From Begonia masoniana (Eukaryota; Streptophyta; Magnoliopsida; Cucurbitales; Begoniaceae), in assembly GCA_022432975.1 (NCBI GenBank), contig CM039510.1:7389387-7453386 (forward strand): a DNA stretch of 64,000 bases. Direction: 5' to 3'. Shown one piece after another: positions 33,963-46,815 of this stretch. Below the pieces are notes generated by a model, which saw nothing but the letters and a program-made list of their open reading frames with translations, was not told the origin of the DNA and searched no databases. Positions within the stretch are counted from its first letter, which is position 1, and every line of letters begins with the position of its first letter. Position numbers and translations under genes: made by a program.

Positions 33963-34799
33963 AAGTACATGTGATCGTGGGAGAGAGAAGATGGAAGGAG
34001 AAGTGTACTTGGCCGATGAGGTGGCTGAATGAGCCGTGTCTTCTAGACCATATTTCCTCCTTTTTGTGAGCTGAACCCTAATTGTAATTGGATGAGGTAT
34101 TTAACCCTCTTTAGCTGCTGTAGCAGCCATGTTTATTTGAACGAAAAGAGAATGCTTGCCTTCCAAAAATCGAGCCTCTTCGAGTCTCAAATCCCATCGC
34201 GCTGGTGAGTCATAACCGAGCATCTTGGGCAATATTGTCTTCCAAGTTTGTGAGTATACTTGGAAGCTCTTATTATTTCTCTTTTCTCTACCTTCTTAGA
34301 GGGTAGAAACCATAGTAAAAGAGTAAAAACTCTCATCCATTGCAAGTTGTAGTGTTCTTCCCCTAGAAGGACCATAAATCCAGTAGATGCACATTTTATC
34401 ACCTTATGAACAGGTATTCCTATTTGCATAATTTTTCATCCACAATGAATCCGATTAATCACCCTCTCTCGTCCAACTTAGCAGTTTTCTGGGCAGTTTT
34501 GGGCGAGCCCGATTGTTCTATGCATATCTTTCCAACCATGACGAGTTTTGAATTGAAATTTTAAGGGTGTTTCACACACGTGCTAGGTAAGCTCCTATAA
34601 AAATTTCAGAGCATTTGGATATATTTTGCATTACTTGTTGTCTCTGTTAGAATTTGGGAAATCTCAGTGATTGTCAATTGAAAATCCGAGGAGAACTAGT
34701 GATTGTATTGCCACACAAGTTGCTATAGGTTGAAGCACGTCATAACGATGAGTTAATGATATGGTTTGGGAAAGCAAGCTTCTCATTTCTTCTCTTGTG
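33963..34799. other. Intergenic, no feature recognised
   Basis: Host flank between Gypsy-A and the patatin-like pseudogene. An 80-codon minus-strand frame (34187-34429) shows no known motif. The right end may hold the 3' end of the patatin-like gene. Confidence 0.45.
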
Positions 34800-36460
34800 G
34801 TGACCTTTCATGACGGAGCTCCTCTCTACGGACAATATCTATGCAAATCTGACGAGAGCACCTTCATTGGTCTTTATAGAGCCATAGGGATAGAATGCAT
34901 CTGTTTCTATATTAACCTTTGAAACTGGTTTCTTTAGCAGCTCATGCCAATTTTCACGAGATTTTCAAGATTCTTCTTTGTCGCTATGTCCACAGAAGAT
35001 ACCACCTCACTCAATGTATCATCCTAGATGTTTGGATTTTCAAGCGTTAGAAAAGTATGAATTATATTTTTGTTTTTAGTTTTTACAAAATCTCACTTTA
35101 CCTGGATGCGAGGATAACTGTCTTCTGAATAAAGAGCTCTTAAAGTGGCAGTAAGGTGGAGATCCACCATATCAGCGCTTGCTTATGTAAATGCGTCAAT
35201 TATCCCCACCATTGGTCAACCACTGTAAGAGACCCCCTTTTGCTCTTTTTGTGGCATTTTGTTTTGCATCAGATTTTGGAGCGCCAGTCCCTAAAGAGAT
35301 AACGAGGAACCTTCCATAGTTCATTGGCTTTATTGGAAAGAAGTCACGATTTCCATTGTTGATCTCCTTTGTTACTTCACTCATTGCCAATAAATTCGAG
35401 GAAATGAATGGACAAATATTTTTTAGGTTAAATGGATTCTCTTTCAAAAAAATAAAACTAAAAACTTGATTCTCAAAGAATTAGAACGAAACGTAGTACC
35501 GGGTTATTTGCATCAAGACCACTATCTACAAGGTTGAATTCTGTCACTTTCCCTTGATCATCTTTGGTAGTAAAGTAATGAGCAGGAAGATATGTGGATG
35601 TAGCTGAGGTTGCAATGCAAATATCGAAGAGATAGATATTCAATGAAAAATTTTTCTTTCTCTGAAAAATAAAATACACTAGCTTGTGAGTTCATAGTTG
35701 ATATCAAAAAACTCATCAGCGTTGATACGATTTTTGTTAAAGAAAACATCGTAGGTGGAAAAGATGGTGAGCTCAAGATTCTTAATGTCGAAAGTTGGAA
35801 TGACAACATTAATGAGTGTTTGATGCAAGCTTTTCCTTAACGAGCTCATGCAAATACTTTCCATTGTATTTGGGATCGGCTAAAACTTTTACAATCTTCG
35901 TGAGCTACGGGAAAAATGGATTAAAAAAAAGTGCATCATAACCAACATATGAAAAAGAAATATTAGAAAAAGCAAACTTTATATGCTATTTTTAACCCAA
36001 AAAAAAAAACCTTGATTGAGGGAAGATTTTATGGAAGTTTTGTAGGTAGAATCAATTGATATCTTTAGCAGCAATCAATGGTTGATTGTTTTAGTTAGGG
36101 GTAGTGAGCATTGTTGTGACGAGTCCACACATGCTCGTCATTGCGATCACATCAAAGTAGTCTGCATGTCTTGCATCTTCGCCATCGAGTTTCTACAAAG
36201 TTATGTAATCTTAGAATTGTTAGAGAAGAAACTCGAAATAAACCTCAGTAACTATTTATATAACTCAAAATAAAAATGTTCACTCTAACCTGGATCTGGG
36301 ACTCTAGGAAAGCAAGTATAGTTCCCGGAATAATCCCTCTTATTGATATGCCAAGGCGGCCCATTACTAGATCGCAAACTAAGACCCATAATTTACTTAA
36401 CATTTTTACTAATGAGTTTGCTTTTCTTGCAGGAATGGATCCTATTGTCGACATCACATG
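34800..36460 (-). pseudogene. Patatin-like phospholipase pseudogene
   Basis: Minus-strand exon remnants in the correct order for a plant patatin-like lipid acyl hydrolase: about 36370-36290 (RGIIPGTILAFLESQ), 36196-36090 ([17 protein letters not shown]), 35905-35690 (VVIPTFDIK), 35640-35500 ([17 protein letters not shown]), 35400-35200 (DFFPIKP, FLVISLGTGAPKSD), 35190-35104 (SADMVDLHL, SEDSYPRIQ) and about 35025-34855 (DDTLSEV, SSVDIATKKNLE). Splice junctions are still readable (CCAG/GT after 36290; TTTGTAG before 36196). It is dead: the Gly-rich oxyanion motif reads GISIRG, the nucleophile elbow GTSTGG has become MTSMCG, and there are frameshifts near 35820 and stops near 35190 and 34855. 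The Asp of the DG dyad survives as DSG. Confidence 0.85.
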
Positions 36461-36595
36461 GTAGCCTAATTCGGAAGATATGGATCATCCTGTGCACAAC
36501 CTCATTTGGGACACGAGATGGACTCCTCGGTTGGCCCAATGGGAATTTGTCTTTCGGGCGCATAAATTATGTAATTTTTTATTAAACTTTGTTGT
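36461..36595. other. Short flank between pseudogene and solo LTR-C
   Basis: Nothing recognised. The plus-strand reading PRRPITRSQTKTHN just to the left (about 36346-36390) overlaps the pseudogene in antisense and is not treated as coding. Confidence 0.35.
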
Positions 36596-38024
36596 AAACT
36601 TGTAGCAACCAGTAATTGTCAGCCTTAATTAATAACAACATTTTGTGACCTTCATTTTTATAGAATTAAGTAAATTTGATTGGTTGCTTAAATAGGTTAA
36701 AGTTAGTTAGTCAAGAGCATATGTGTAATTTGCAAAGCTTGTGATATAAATGGAGGGTTTAGAGAGGGTTTAGCCGCCACTGTTTTCATTTTCCTCATTC
36801 GGTATTCAGCTCAGCTCAGCAGGTGCCTCTCGGCGATTTTCTCTCCTATTTTTCTTCAACTTAGGTGAGTTTTACTTTGATTTCTTGCTATATTAGTGAT
36901 TATAGATGATAGAGGGGATTGTAGATGCATGTTTTGGGGAATGCTGTGAGTGAGAGTTGAGTTCGGGTTTTGTGAAGAATCGGGAATGCTCGAAGAACAG
37001 ACCTCCCAACTAGCTTCCTTAGACTTCTAGATAGTTTAGAATGAGGTTTAGTGAAGATCTAATTGATACTCTATCTATGGCTTTAGGTTCGAGCAAAACT
37101 CCCGAAGTAGCTTGCAACTAAGTATTTCCAAAAAGCCAAGTAAGTAGAGTATGTGTGTGCCTTCGAGCCTACATCACAAAACAGTAGGGTATATATATGT
37201 TTTGCATGATTTTTAGTTTGGCATGTATCATGTTTTTTAGAGAACACGAAAATGAATTTACTGGTATAGTGGCACGGTGAGACATGAACAGATTGAATCA
37301 GAATAACTATTAAGGGAACTAATCCGCCCCTTAATCGAGTCAGAGGATATTTATACTTTGGAAAAAATGATCCACTTCCCATTGAACAGGGGGATCAAGA
37401 ACAACTATTTTGAATTAGATTAACTATTAAGGGAACTAATCCACCCCTTAATTGAGTCAGAGGATACTTACTTTGGGAAAAATGATCTGCTTCCCATCGA
37501 ACATGGGGATCAACATGGTATGAATATGAATACAACATAAGCTAAGAGAGTAGAAACTGCATGAATAGGATTTGTGTTTCAGCATTTCATTTCATTATTG
37601 CTCTACTTATTTAGCATTAGGCTAATAGATGAGTTTTGTGATGTAGGTGAAGAAGTGACCAAGGGTGAGTTCTCTGAGTATACTGAGGAATATGAGCAGT
37701 TGGAAGAGTGCATCCTGTTGCCACGATCTGGTGCACTGATGAGGCGGTTTAACCAATGGTTGTATGTGTAGAACTTAGTGGACAAAGGTTTAGTTAATGT
37801 GTGCTGAGAATGTTATGACAGTGGTAGTTTTAATATTTTGATATGTTTCTGAAATTATTCTGACGATGAAACATGGTTGGTTTTAACTGGAGTTTTCCTT
37901 CTGGATTTTTAGCAAGTTAAGGATTTATGTTGTTTTGAATGGTTGCTATTAAATTTTTATATATTCTCTTGTAGTCAGAATTGTCCATCGTTTAGTACAT
38001 AATCGGTTAAGTCATGTTTCTGTC

Positions 38025-38410
38025 ATAAAGATAGTCGTCCAGAGTTGAAAGGAAAAACAGTAGTCCATTTTGTGGACGAAAACAGTCGTCCAAATTGTAA
38101 GTGAAATTAGTCGTCCATAGTTGAAGACAAGGTAATAGTTCAAAGTCGTGGACGAGCATATCGTCCAAGGTCGAAGGTGTAAGCAGTTGTCTACTCTGTG
38201 GACAAGTTGTCTGAAGTGATATCGTTCACAGTAGTCGTCCAAGTTTATAAAGTCATGTGACTCGTGGACGATAGAGTCACGTGATCCATGGACGACAAAT
38301 TTAAGTAAGTCTATGGACGTTGGTCCGTGGACGATGAGTTTGTGTAACCTCGTGGACGAGAAAGTCACGTGGACCGTGGACGAGAAAGTCACGTGTTCCA
38401 TGGACGATAG
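38025..38410. repeat. Degenerate TCGTCCA / TGGACGA motif cluster
   Basis: More than twenty loose copies of TCGTCCA and its complement TGGACGA occur in LTR-C, with TCGTCCA dominant on the left and TGGACGA on the right; some lie next to CACGTG-like sequences (GTCACGTG). The cluster resumes after LTR-D at about 40615-40800. Chance frames such as 38012-38434 come from this repetition. Confidence 0.7.
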
Positions 38411-38411
38411 A

Positions 38412-40590
38412 TCTATGGTAATTTTGCAAATCAAATTATATTAAAAACAAATTTCCTTTCTTCTCTCCCTCACTTCCTCTCTTTTCTTCTCTGGCGTTCA
38501 CGAACCAGAGAGCGTTCCCTGTTCTTCCCCGCGACGATTCTCAACTTCCGACCTCCGTTCTTCCTCCGTTCGATTCGTTTTCTTCGCATTTTCTCCTCCA
38601 ATCGACGCTCTAGGTATGGATCTGTAGTTTTAGAACGTTTATTTCGAGTTTTACAGGAGTTTGAACAATTAGGGTTCGTTAGGTTTTGTTTTAAAAATTG
38701 CGATCTATAGTCCGAAATGGATAGGTTTGTCGTAATTAAGGATATAGTAAATGTATTGGACGTTATTGGTCGAATTTAATTGATTTTGGACGAATGTTAG
38801 AATTTGTGAAATTTCGGGATTTTAGGGGAAAACTCGTAAATTGGGAATTGAGGTGCCGAGCATAGATTGCTCGTAAATTGCTCGATAATATAAGCAATGA
38901 ATCGGATTAAAGATTTAGAAAATCTCCTTAGTTAAGGTTTTGTAAATTCTGGACGTTTAGAAGCTTGAACTCGTTTTAATATCGATGTTGTGTTTTGCCT
39001 CAGACAAACGACTCTCGTGGACAGAGCTCGAAGTTCAACGCGCTCAAGGTAAGTTCTCGTGACTTACTCTGACCGATTGGTCTACACCGTACTTCGATGT
39101 AGCGTCGAGGATCTTAGTGGATTGTTTGTTTTAAATTGCTTTGGTTGGGTAGTTAGGTTTAAACGTTTTGTAGGTTATTTCAATTAGAGTCTTGATGGTA
39201 CGCATGCTTGTTGTTTACATTTATATTGAACTATTCATGCATCACGTATTTTAACTTGGCATGAAAATGAATTTCTGCACAATGTTTTCAGAAAATTAAT
39301 ATGGCCCAGAAATTGGGGGCTATTGATCTATCGTGCGGGCCGATTAAGGGTCTGGCCGATACCACATCTCATGTACTGTAATTAATTAACGTAATCTGTT
39401 ATCTGGTCACGCGAGATGGGGCTCAGGCACGGCTGTACGTGTTGTAAGTGTGTACCCCCCTCCTCTAACAGCACGGGGTAGTCCGACCGCTGGATGGGCA
39501 CCCTTCGGTTAGGGGGATGAGATCTCGGTGATATACTGTCTGCGACGCTCTGTATGTTATGCATGATTTCCGAACTCCATATGCACAGCACGCATCTGCA
39601 TTTACGTAGAATTTACTGAGCCTTTAGCTCATAGTGTGTCTGTATGATGTAGGTGACGTTTTAGGTGACATCGAGCCAGGTGAGGACGACGTTCCTCCTC
39701 CTGATGTGTGAGGCAGTTGACGGAAGATGGATTGCGGTGGTGTGTTGCGCAGTCAATACTTAACTGACCCGTGGGGATGTATGTATAGATTTTGAGGGTT
39801 TTTGGACTCATAATTTTATAGACATTTTAGGATGCTTGGTTCTGGAAATATTATGTTTTAGGTTGTTTTAAAAACGTTTTGAAAATATATTCTGTAAATG
39901 TTTGGTATTAGGGAAATGTTCAGTTTTTAAACCGAACCACACAGTTTATTTTTATGAAAATAGGTTATAACTTAAATGTGTTTATAGTTGCTTATTATGG
40001 AGTGATTGACGAAGTGGGAAATAGATGGAATTATGAATAAGTTGGGGTTAATGTTATTGTGATGTTTGATGTGTTAGGTGCATATGTACATAGGAAAAAG
40101 AAAGAAGAAAGAAAAGAAAGGGGAGGTAGAGGGGCTGCCGAACGATCGCCAAGGGGGGGCGATCGTTCGCCCCTATTGGTTGCGCTCTGGAAGAAATTCC
40201 AGAGCGCATGCCGAGCGATCGCCAGGCAGTGGCGATCGCTGGGCAGTGGATCGCCCAAGGGCGATCAACCTGGCGAGCGATCGCCAGGGTGTGATCGCCA
40301 TGGGGCGATCGATCGCCCCTTTTTGGGCGATCGATCGCCCTTTCATTTTTTCGGGCGACTTTCCGTTTCTGCCCCTGTTTTCGTTTGTTTGTTGGCCGAT
40401 AGTTTTAATTAGTTTTTAATGGTTTCAAATAAATGTTTTAAGTTTAAATTAAATTGTTTTATAGTTGTTTTAAATGGGTTACAAACTAGATTTCAATTCT
40501 GATTTCAGTTTAAATTCCACCTAGAGTTTATTTAAAGTATATATAAAAAAAATAGTACGGAAAAATGGGTACAATTTTAGGGATGTTACA
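38412..40590 (+). mobile_element. LTR-D: LTR-type sequence related to Gypsy-A, nested in LTR-C
   Basis: Resembles the Gypsy-A LTR in order: C/T-rich leader, donor CTCTAG/GTATG (after 38613), acceptor GCCTCAG (39003), donor CTCAAG/GTAAGT (after 39048), acceptor GATGTAG/GTGACG (39652), a GC-rich GCGATCG palindrome block (about 40130-40350), and the end ATGTTACA at 40590. No internal coding region, so it is a solo or truncated LTR. The left border is uncertain: I could not find a TG start with a 5-bp duplication matching TATGT at 40591-40595. Confidence 0.6.
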
Positions 40591-41075
40591 TATGTAGCTG
40601 TGGAAGATAAGGAACAGTCGTCCAAAGTCATTAAGTAATCCTAAGATAAGGTTGTCGTCCACTCTGCAAGCGAATACAGTCGTCCAAAGTTCTCCAAAGC
40701 GATGTCGTTCAGTGTACATCATTCAGAGTGGCGTCGTCCAAAGTCGTTTGTCCAGAGTCCGTCGTCCAGAGCCGTAGACAAGTATATTGTCCAAGGTTGG
40801 GAACGACAGACTCTGTGGATGCTAGATCGCCAGTAGCGTCGAATTGGTTGTAGATGTCGCAGAGGAGTTTCTAACGTTTTCTCTTTATTATTTTATTTAA
40901 ACTGAAAGATTCTTCTAGCCTATTTTCGAAATGTCTCTGTTTTACATGAATGTTTTCCGCTGCAAGTTTTTGTTGGATTAAATGATGTATCCATAGACAA
41001 AGTTTTAAATTTTCAGTGAAGTTTAGTGAGTGTGTGTAGCGAACCATGTTTACTAATTTGGGGCGTTACAAAACT

Positions 41076-42535
41076 CTAGCCTTCTTGTATGAACTATTTA
41101 TATTACATCATGCATTAGATTGAATGGTTAGGATTAGATGAATGATGGTAGATGATGGGTTGAAGAATCGGCCTACAAAAGAGGAAGAAAGTTATTGAAA
41201 AAGTGTAGATTTGCTTTTTCAAAAAAATGGACCCAAATGAAGAATTGGCCCAAAGGAGAGTCCAATTTTAAGGTATGAATTTTGCATATACATCAAGTAG
41301 TGGCCACAAGGATGGATGACATGGCCATTTAGCACCATTGATCAAGCAAAACAAGGAAAGCACCTCAACCCTTGGATGAAGCACATGGATTGCAATTTTG
41401 TCCATTCATCTTGGTCTTTATCAACGGCTCCAATCCTTTCTTCCATTGCCAAACCCTAATCATCCACCCTAGGTTTCTCTATTTAAGGCATTGCATTGGT
41501 GATTGTAGGAACTTTTTGCCAAAATTAATATAATCTTTATTTCCCTAACCGAAGTGTTAGAAGACCTACGGGTTTCCTCGGTTTCCTAATCGAGTGAAGT
41601 AGCCCTCTATTATTCCCCTAGCCTCGGGTTGCTAGGTTAACTGTTACATTCCCTCACCTCTCTCATTGAGAGTCTAAAAGGTTGGAGGACGAAAACCTAA
41701 GCCTAACGGTGGTTGTTTTCCTACGGGAAAACATGCGCCTGTGAGAAAACGTCGGATAGCTCTCGGGTCCGCCAAGGGTATCACTATTTTCTTCTCCATT
41801 TTATGCTATTAATCCATCCTTCTCCTCGGCCATACACATCACACACTTCACCTTTCATTTCGGTTACATCTTCATCCCCCTTTTCTTCTCATTATTTTCG
41901 GTTTTGTGCAACACTTCATCACCCGAGCACATTGAGTCTTATTTGTGAGTTTTTGCACGATTCCTTTTCTAGGGCTACCGTGTCACTTATTCCTCCTCCA
42001 TTAATGCTAATGACTGTTATAACGTTGCAATATAAGGTAAAATTTGAAAGGTATATGCCTACATCCATTCAAGATCATCCAAACACATAATTCAGCTTAT
42101 GACAATTCGATTTTCTTAAGACTCCAGTTAACATCCTAAACTTAGATATTCAGGTTCAAAATATTGATGACTTCACCAATTTAAAATAAGGATACTAAAG
42201 TTGATATATTATTGATAGACTTGATAATTGAATGGTAAACACGAAAAATTTAAGAAATTTGTAACATCTTAAACTCTACTAAATGGCGAGTAGTACAAAA
42301 TTGTTTATTTCGAGTCAACACTCCTACAGTGCATCAATGGTTACGTCGTATATGACCATGGACCTTCTTAACCATATAAAAGGACTACTAATCAATTTGG
42401 GCAAGAAAATAAACACAACTTCAAATTGGCAACGATGTCTTGCATGAGCTAGATAAAGCAGAAATAGGTCCATATTTAAAAATTAGAAGTTTTTGATTTG
42501 TCATCAGCACTCTCAGCTTTCTCTAGAACCGTGAT
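41076..42535. other. Intergenic, no gene recognised
   Basis: Host sequence between LTR-C and the PLD delta fragment. A 125-codon plus-strand frame (41713-42090) is rich in Ser, His and Pro from a C/T-rich tract and has no recognisable motif. No terminal repeats or RNA gene were found. Confidence 0.45.
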
Positions 42536-42621
42536 GAAGGGTCGCTGGTGATGACTTTATGGTGGTGATGCTCTTTATGGACGTCAATGGGTTTAGAGGA
42601 AGAGAAATTGACGGTGCTCCA
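42536..42621 (-). pseudogene. Phospholipase D delta exon 1, downstream fragment
   Basis: Continues the reading frame of 53144-53014 across the Copia-C insertion: minus-strand STVNFSSSKPIDVHKEH and HKVITSDP, from the variable loop of the N-terminal C2 domain of plant PLD delta. In intact relatives SDP is followed by YVTV; here it runs into an unrelated stretch and a stop (SSRF, TAG), so the gene had already lost the rest of the C2 domain and both HKD catalytic domains. Family assignment is from recognised C2 motifs. Confidence 0.75.
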
Positions 42622-42865
42622 CGTAAAATTTTGAATCTGCTGGTTTTGGCACATAGAAAACTAAAAAACAGAAAGAACAGGAAATGAAGAAGGAGAAGAT
42701 GAAAAGTGATGACTGCGTAAAATGATTTTCTGATCTACTGTCTCTGTCAATGAAAAGTTCTTACATGTATAAGTCAAAATGAAAAACAATTATAAGACAA
42801 GTACACTTGTAAACTAACGAGACTGAATGAACTGAACTACAACAGTAAAGGTACTTCTGTTAATA
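42622..42865 (-). repeat. 3' LTR of Copia-C
   Basis: 244 bp, similar to 52795-53013, with a longer A/G-rich portion at about 42640-42690. Confidence 0.87.
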
Positions 42866-42878
42866 TCCTCCTTCAAGA

Positions 42879-45800
42879 TCAAGGCCGTAAGCAAAAGATC
42901 TTGGATAAGAAAAGAGAGAACGGTGTTGGAGAAAGAGGTTTAGTAAGCACATCAGCCAGTTGATTTTCTGACAGAGTGAATTTGATAGATAATTTCTTTT
43001 GAAGCACTTTTTCCCTGACAAAGTGAAAATCAATCTCCACATGTTTGGATTTTAAGTGTAGCACTGGGTTGGAAGCGACGTAGGTTGCACTCAAGTTATC
43101 ACCGAGTATGATAAGTGCTGTGAGAGAGATAATACCCAATTCCTATAGTAGTGATTGTAACCATAAAATTTCAGCTGCGTCATTTGTGACACTGCGATAT
43201 TCGGACTTCATACTTGAGCGTGAGATGACCTTCTGTTTGGTGGAGGACCAGAAAATAAGATTTGTGCCTAGAAAAACACATAAGCCATTAGTGCTCTTAC
43301 GATCATCTGGGCTGGAGGCTCAGTCTGCGTCCGTATAGCAGGTCAAATCGAAAGAAGCCGAGGGCGTGAAAGAGATACCGAGAGTTTGAGTACCTTTAAG
43401 ATATCGTAAAATTCTCTCGACGGCTTGCCAGTGAACTTCATAAGGTGCAATCATAAACTGTGAGACCTTGTGATGGCAAACGCAATCAGGACGTGTAGGG
43501 CAACAATATTGTAGGTCTCCAACTAGGCTACGGTATAGAAACTCATCATGTAGAGGGGTACCAAAATGTATAGATAAAATTGATCCTACCACAATGGGGG
43601 TTGAAACTAGCTTGCAAGAGTCCATATTTGCCCTGTGAAGTAACTCAGATATATATTTCGATTGATAAAAACTCATACCAGTAGGAGTCTGAGTGACCGA
43701 AATACCCAGAAAGTGTGCTAACGGTCTGAGGTCTTGGACTTTAAACTGTGAGTGTAGATATGCCAAGAGGTGGTCTATCGCAGCAGCAGAGTCACCTAAT
43801 GTCAATGACATACACGAGTAGAATAGTGATAGATGACGATGTGCGACATATAAAAAGTGATGAATCAGACTTTGATATTGAGAAACCCCAATGAATTAGA
43901 GAAATGTATAACTTGGTGTACCAGACTCTGGGAGATTGTTTGAGACCATAGAGGGCTTTATGTAGGAAGCATACGGCTGACGAATAAGATGGATCAATAA
44001 AATCGGGAGGTTGTTGCATGTACACCTTTTCAGTTAGATTCCTATGTAAGAAGGCATTGCTGATATCTAGTTGTCTGATAATCTAGCAAGATGAGACTGC
44101 TAATGATAGCATTGTTTGAACTGAGGTGGGTTTGACCACCGAACTAAATGTCTCATTATAATCAATACTTTCTGTCTGATCATACCCTTTGGCTACGAGA
44201 CGAGCCTTATACTGAGAGAGCTTTCCATCCGGGTTTAGTTTAGTCTTGAAGACCCACTTGCACCCTATAAGTTTTGCGCCTCTCAGGAATGGAAGTAGTG
44301 TCCAGGTTTTGATTTCTTTGAGTGCAAAAATTTCATCTTTCATAGCGATGACCCAGTGGGGAGATTTGACAGCTTGGTTGAACGTTTTTTGTTCAAGGGC
44401 AGACTCAATGAGGAAAGCTTTGGGCTTAAAAACACCTGTTTGGCTCTTGTGGTCATAGAATGGTTATTTGGGACAAGCGGGTTGGGTACTTGGAAAGGCA
44501 AGATTTCAGCTGATGTGGAAAGAGGCAGGGCAGTAGTTATTTGAGAAGGGGAAGAGGAACTAGGAATGGGTTGACCCCCTTATGTATGGGAGAAGGGACA
44601 GGTACGGGGGACGTGTGAAGGATGTAGTAGGTTGGTTTGTAATGATGGGAGGGAAGGATGTGTAAGGAATGAGAAGAGCAAATGAAGAGAATTGAGTGAC
44701 AGTTTTACTGAGAGAAGAAAACGGAAATTGTGACTCAACGAATGTAACATGACGATAGATATGAATTTTGTGAGAGGTAGGGTGGAGACAAATATACCTT
44801 TGTGCTAAGGGCTGGGACCTAAGAAAACGCAGAGAAGGGACCGAGGTTGGAGTTTGTGTTTGTTGAAAGGACGAAGACATGGAAAACATAGATAACCAAA
44901 AACTCATAGGGAGGAATAATCTGGTAGTTTGTTGAATAAATATTCGAAAGGAGACTTGTGATTTAGTGCAGGGGTGGGTAAGAGATTGATTAATTGAATA
45001 GCCGTGGTAAAAGTATACGTCCAGAAATGTTGAGGGACTGAGGAGTGGAAGAGTAAGGCAAGACCAGTTTCAAGGACATGACGATTTTTCCATTCTACTC
45101 AGTTATTTTGATTTGGAGTATACGTGTATGAAACACAATGCTGAATGCCAGAGATTTGAACAGAGGAGTAAGGGACTGGAATTCTCCACCTCAATCCGAT
45201 TGGATAGTTTTGATTTTAACACCAAACTGAGTATGCACAAAAGTATGAAAATTCATAAAGATATTGTAAACTTCACTTTTTAATTTCAAAATCAATAGCC
45301 TAGTGAAACGAATACAATCGTCAACAAATAAAACAAAATATCGTGCACCATTAAGAGATTTAATCGGAGATGGACCCCAAACATCAATATGTATGATATC
45401 GAAAGGAAATTGAACATGTGATTGAGAAATTAGAAACGCTAACTGATGATTTTTGCTTATTTCACAAGGGGTACAGATTTGATGCAAAAAAAAATTTTGA
45501 ACTGAGATTACAAGCTTTTAAGACTTGCTGCAAAATAGGAGGTGAGGGGTGACCCAATCGGAGTTGCCAAACATTGTCCAAAATAGGTGCTGAAGGATTG
45601 AGCCGAGCAGCAAGAGACAAAAGTGGACCAATCGACAAAATATGGTAGAGGCTGTCACTGAGGGAACCACGTAGCAGGATGCAGTGAGTATTCTGATTCT
45701 TAACCAGAAAACAAGTTGGATGAAATTCAACAAAAACAGAGTTGTCTTGACATAATTTTGAAACACTCAACAGATTATGAGAGATGTGAGGAGTATGATA

Positions 45801-46564
45801 GACATTTTGTAAGTGCAGAGGGCGGTCGACGGCCAGAATAATAGTGGAACCTGAAAGACGTAGGGGAAGCAAATTACCTTCAATCGTGGCCACTTGAGAC
45901 GGGCCAGAGAGAGGTTGAAGATGGTTGAGGGCGTTTGAGTCCAGCATGAAGTGGTGGGTCGCACCGGAGTCGACAACCCACAGCATGGCCAACGGAGAGG
46001 AAGACGGTGTCGAGAGGAGACCTGAGGAGTTCGCTGGAAATACAGAGGGCTGGTTCGGGGGATGTTCAAAAAGGTAATTGGTTTGAGGTTGGACCGGATC
46101 GGACCGGCAGGTAAGTTTAGAGGATGGGGTCGGCTATTTGCCGAAGAATAAGGGTAAGGGTTTTGTGTCTAGGTTGGATCAGAGGTATAACTGATAAAGT
46201 TGGCTTGGACTGGGGTTTGGGCTGAAGGGAAGTGGGCTCGGGGGTAGAAAGACAATAGGTTGAGTCTAGATAATAGTAGCACTTTAGGACCGAGTGGCCC
46301 ATTCAGTTACAGATCTGGCAGCATGGTCTGTCGTTGTTCGTGGGTCGAGGAGAATGCCACGAGTCGGACAAGGATTGCGGGCCAGCTCCACTTGAAGGGG
46401 ATCTAGTAGGAAAGGGGGAGCACATCTGAGAGTTTGGCAGAGGGCTCCACAGTGGACGGAAGGAGCGCTGAGCGGCGAAGTTCACCTGCATCTGGTTCGG
46501 CGTCGAAAGTGAGATGACAGAGTTCTGCCTTTCAAGACGGAAATCGAAGCTTTGGAGGAGGCTC
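42879..46564 (-). pseudogene. Copia-C Gag-Pol, main (downstream) part, broken
   Basis: Continues the Gag begun at 52770-52152 after the Copia-D insertion. It includes a worn zinc knuckle (CCQICN then MGHSVLKCYY with a stop between, near 46300), protease WVVDSGATHHFM (near 45980), GAG-pre-integrase and integrase N-terminus (HIDVWGPSP near 45390; a later integrase frame is lost), and RT from about 44343. The RT active site reads YVID instead of YVDD (near 43810), losing one catalytic Asp. RNase H and the C-terminus ([37 protein letters not shown]) end near 42879. Many stops and frame changes; inactive. Confidence 0.87.
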
Positions 46565-46569
46565 TGGAT

Positions 46570-46797
46570 TATTAGACTATATAGTTAGGTTTCAGTTTAA
46601 TTCTAAGTATTTCAGTCATTTTGTAACTATTGTCTTTTCAGTCATCATTACATCTTTTATCATACTTGTACAATGCTTTACTGTAATTCAAACACACTGA
46701 ACATTTTTCATCTGCCGCCATAGCTTCCATCCTTCTCTCTTCATCTTCACCTTTCTGCTGTTCTGGTTTAAGAATCAACCTGGTGTAAATCTCAACG
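46570..46797 (+). repeat. 5' LTR of Copia-D
   Basis: 228 bp, TATTAGACTATATAGTTAGG ... AAATCTCAACG. Nearly identical to 51920-52146, the main change being one short deletion in the 3' copy (catact/cact). Confidence 0.94.
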
Positions 46798-46815
46798 TGG
46801 TATCAGAGCCAGGTT

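Larger units (their letters stand above)
36601..41070 (+). mobile_element. Solo LTR-C of a Gypsy-B-related element, interrupted by LTR-D
   Basis: Begins TGTAGCAACC and ends GGGGCGTTACA, flanked by AAACT duplications (36596-36600 and 41071-41075), with no internal coding region, so it is a solo LTR. It aligns in patches with the Gypsy-B LTR: GTTTAGCCGCCACTGTT near 36770, CGGTATTCAGCTCA near 36800, TTAGCATTAGGCTAATAGATG near 37610, and the final TTTTCCGCTGCAAG to GCGTTACA. The middle (about 38412-40590) is LTR-D. Excluding it, LTR-C is about 2.3 kb. Confidence 0.85.

Noticed and set aside
37926..37930. TATGT before a TG as the left border of LTR-D
   Set aside because: It matches the TATGT after 40590, but the sequence to its right still aligns with the LTR-C family, so the match is probably chance; the left border remains open.
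38012..38434. 140-codon minus-strand frame
   Set aside because: Produced by the TCGTCCA/TGGACGA repeat field in solo LTR-C; no start context, motif or conservation.
41713..42090. 125-codon plus-strand frame as a host gene
   Set aside because: Low-complexity Ser/His/Pro composition from a C/T-rich tract, no recognisable domain, no splice or promoter evidence.
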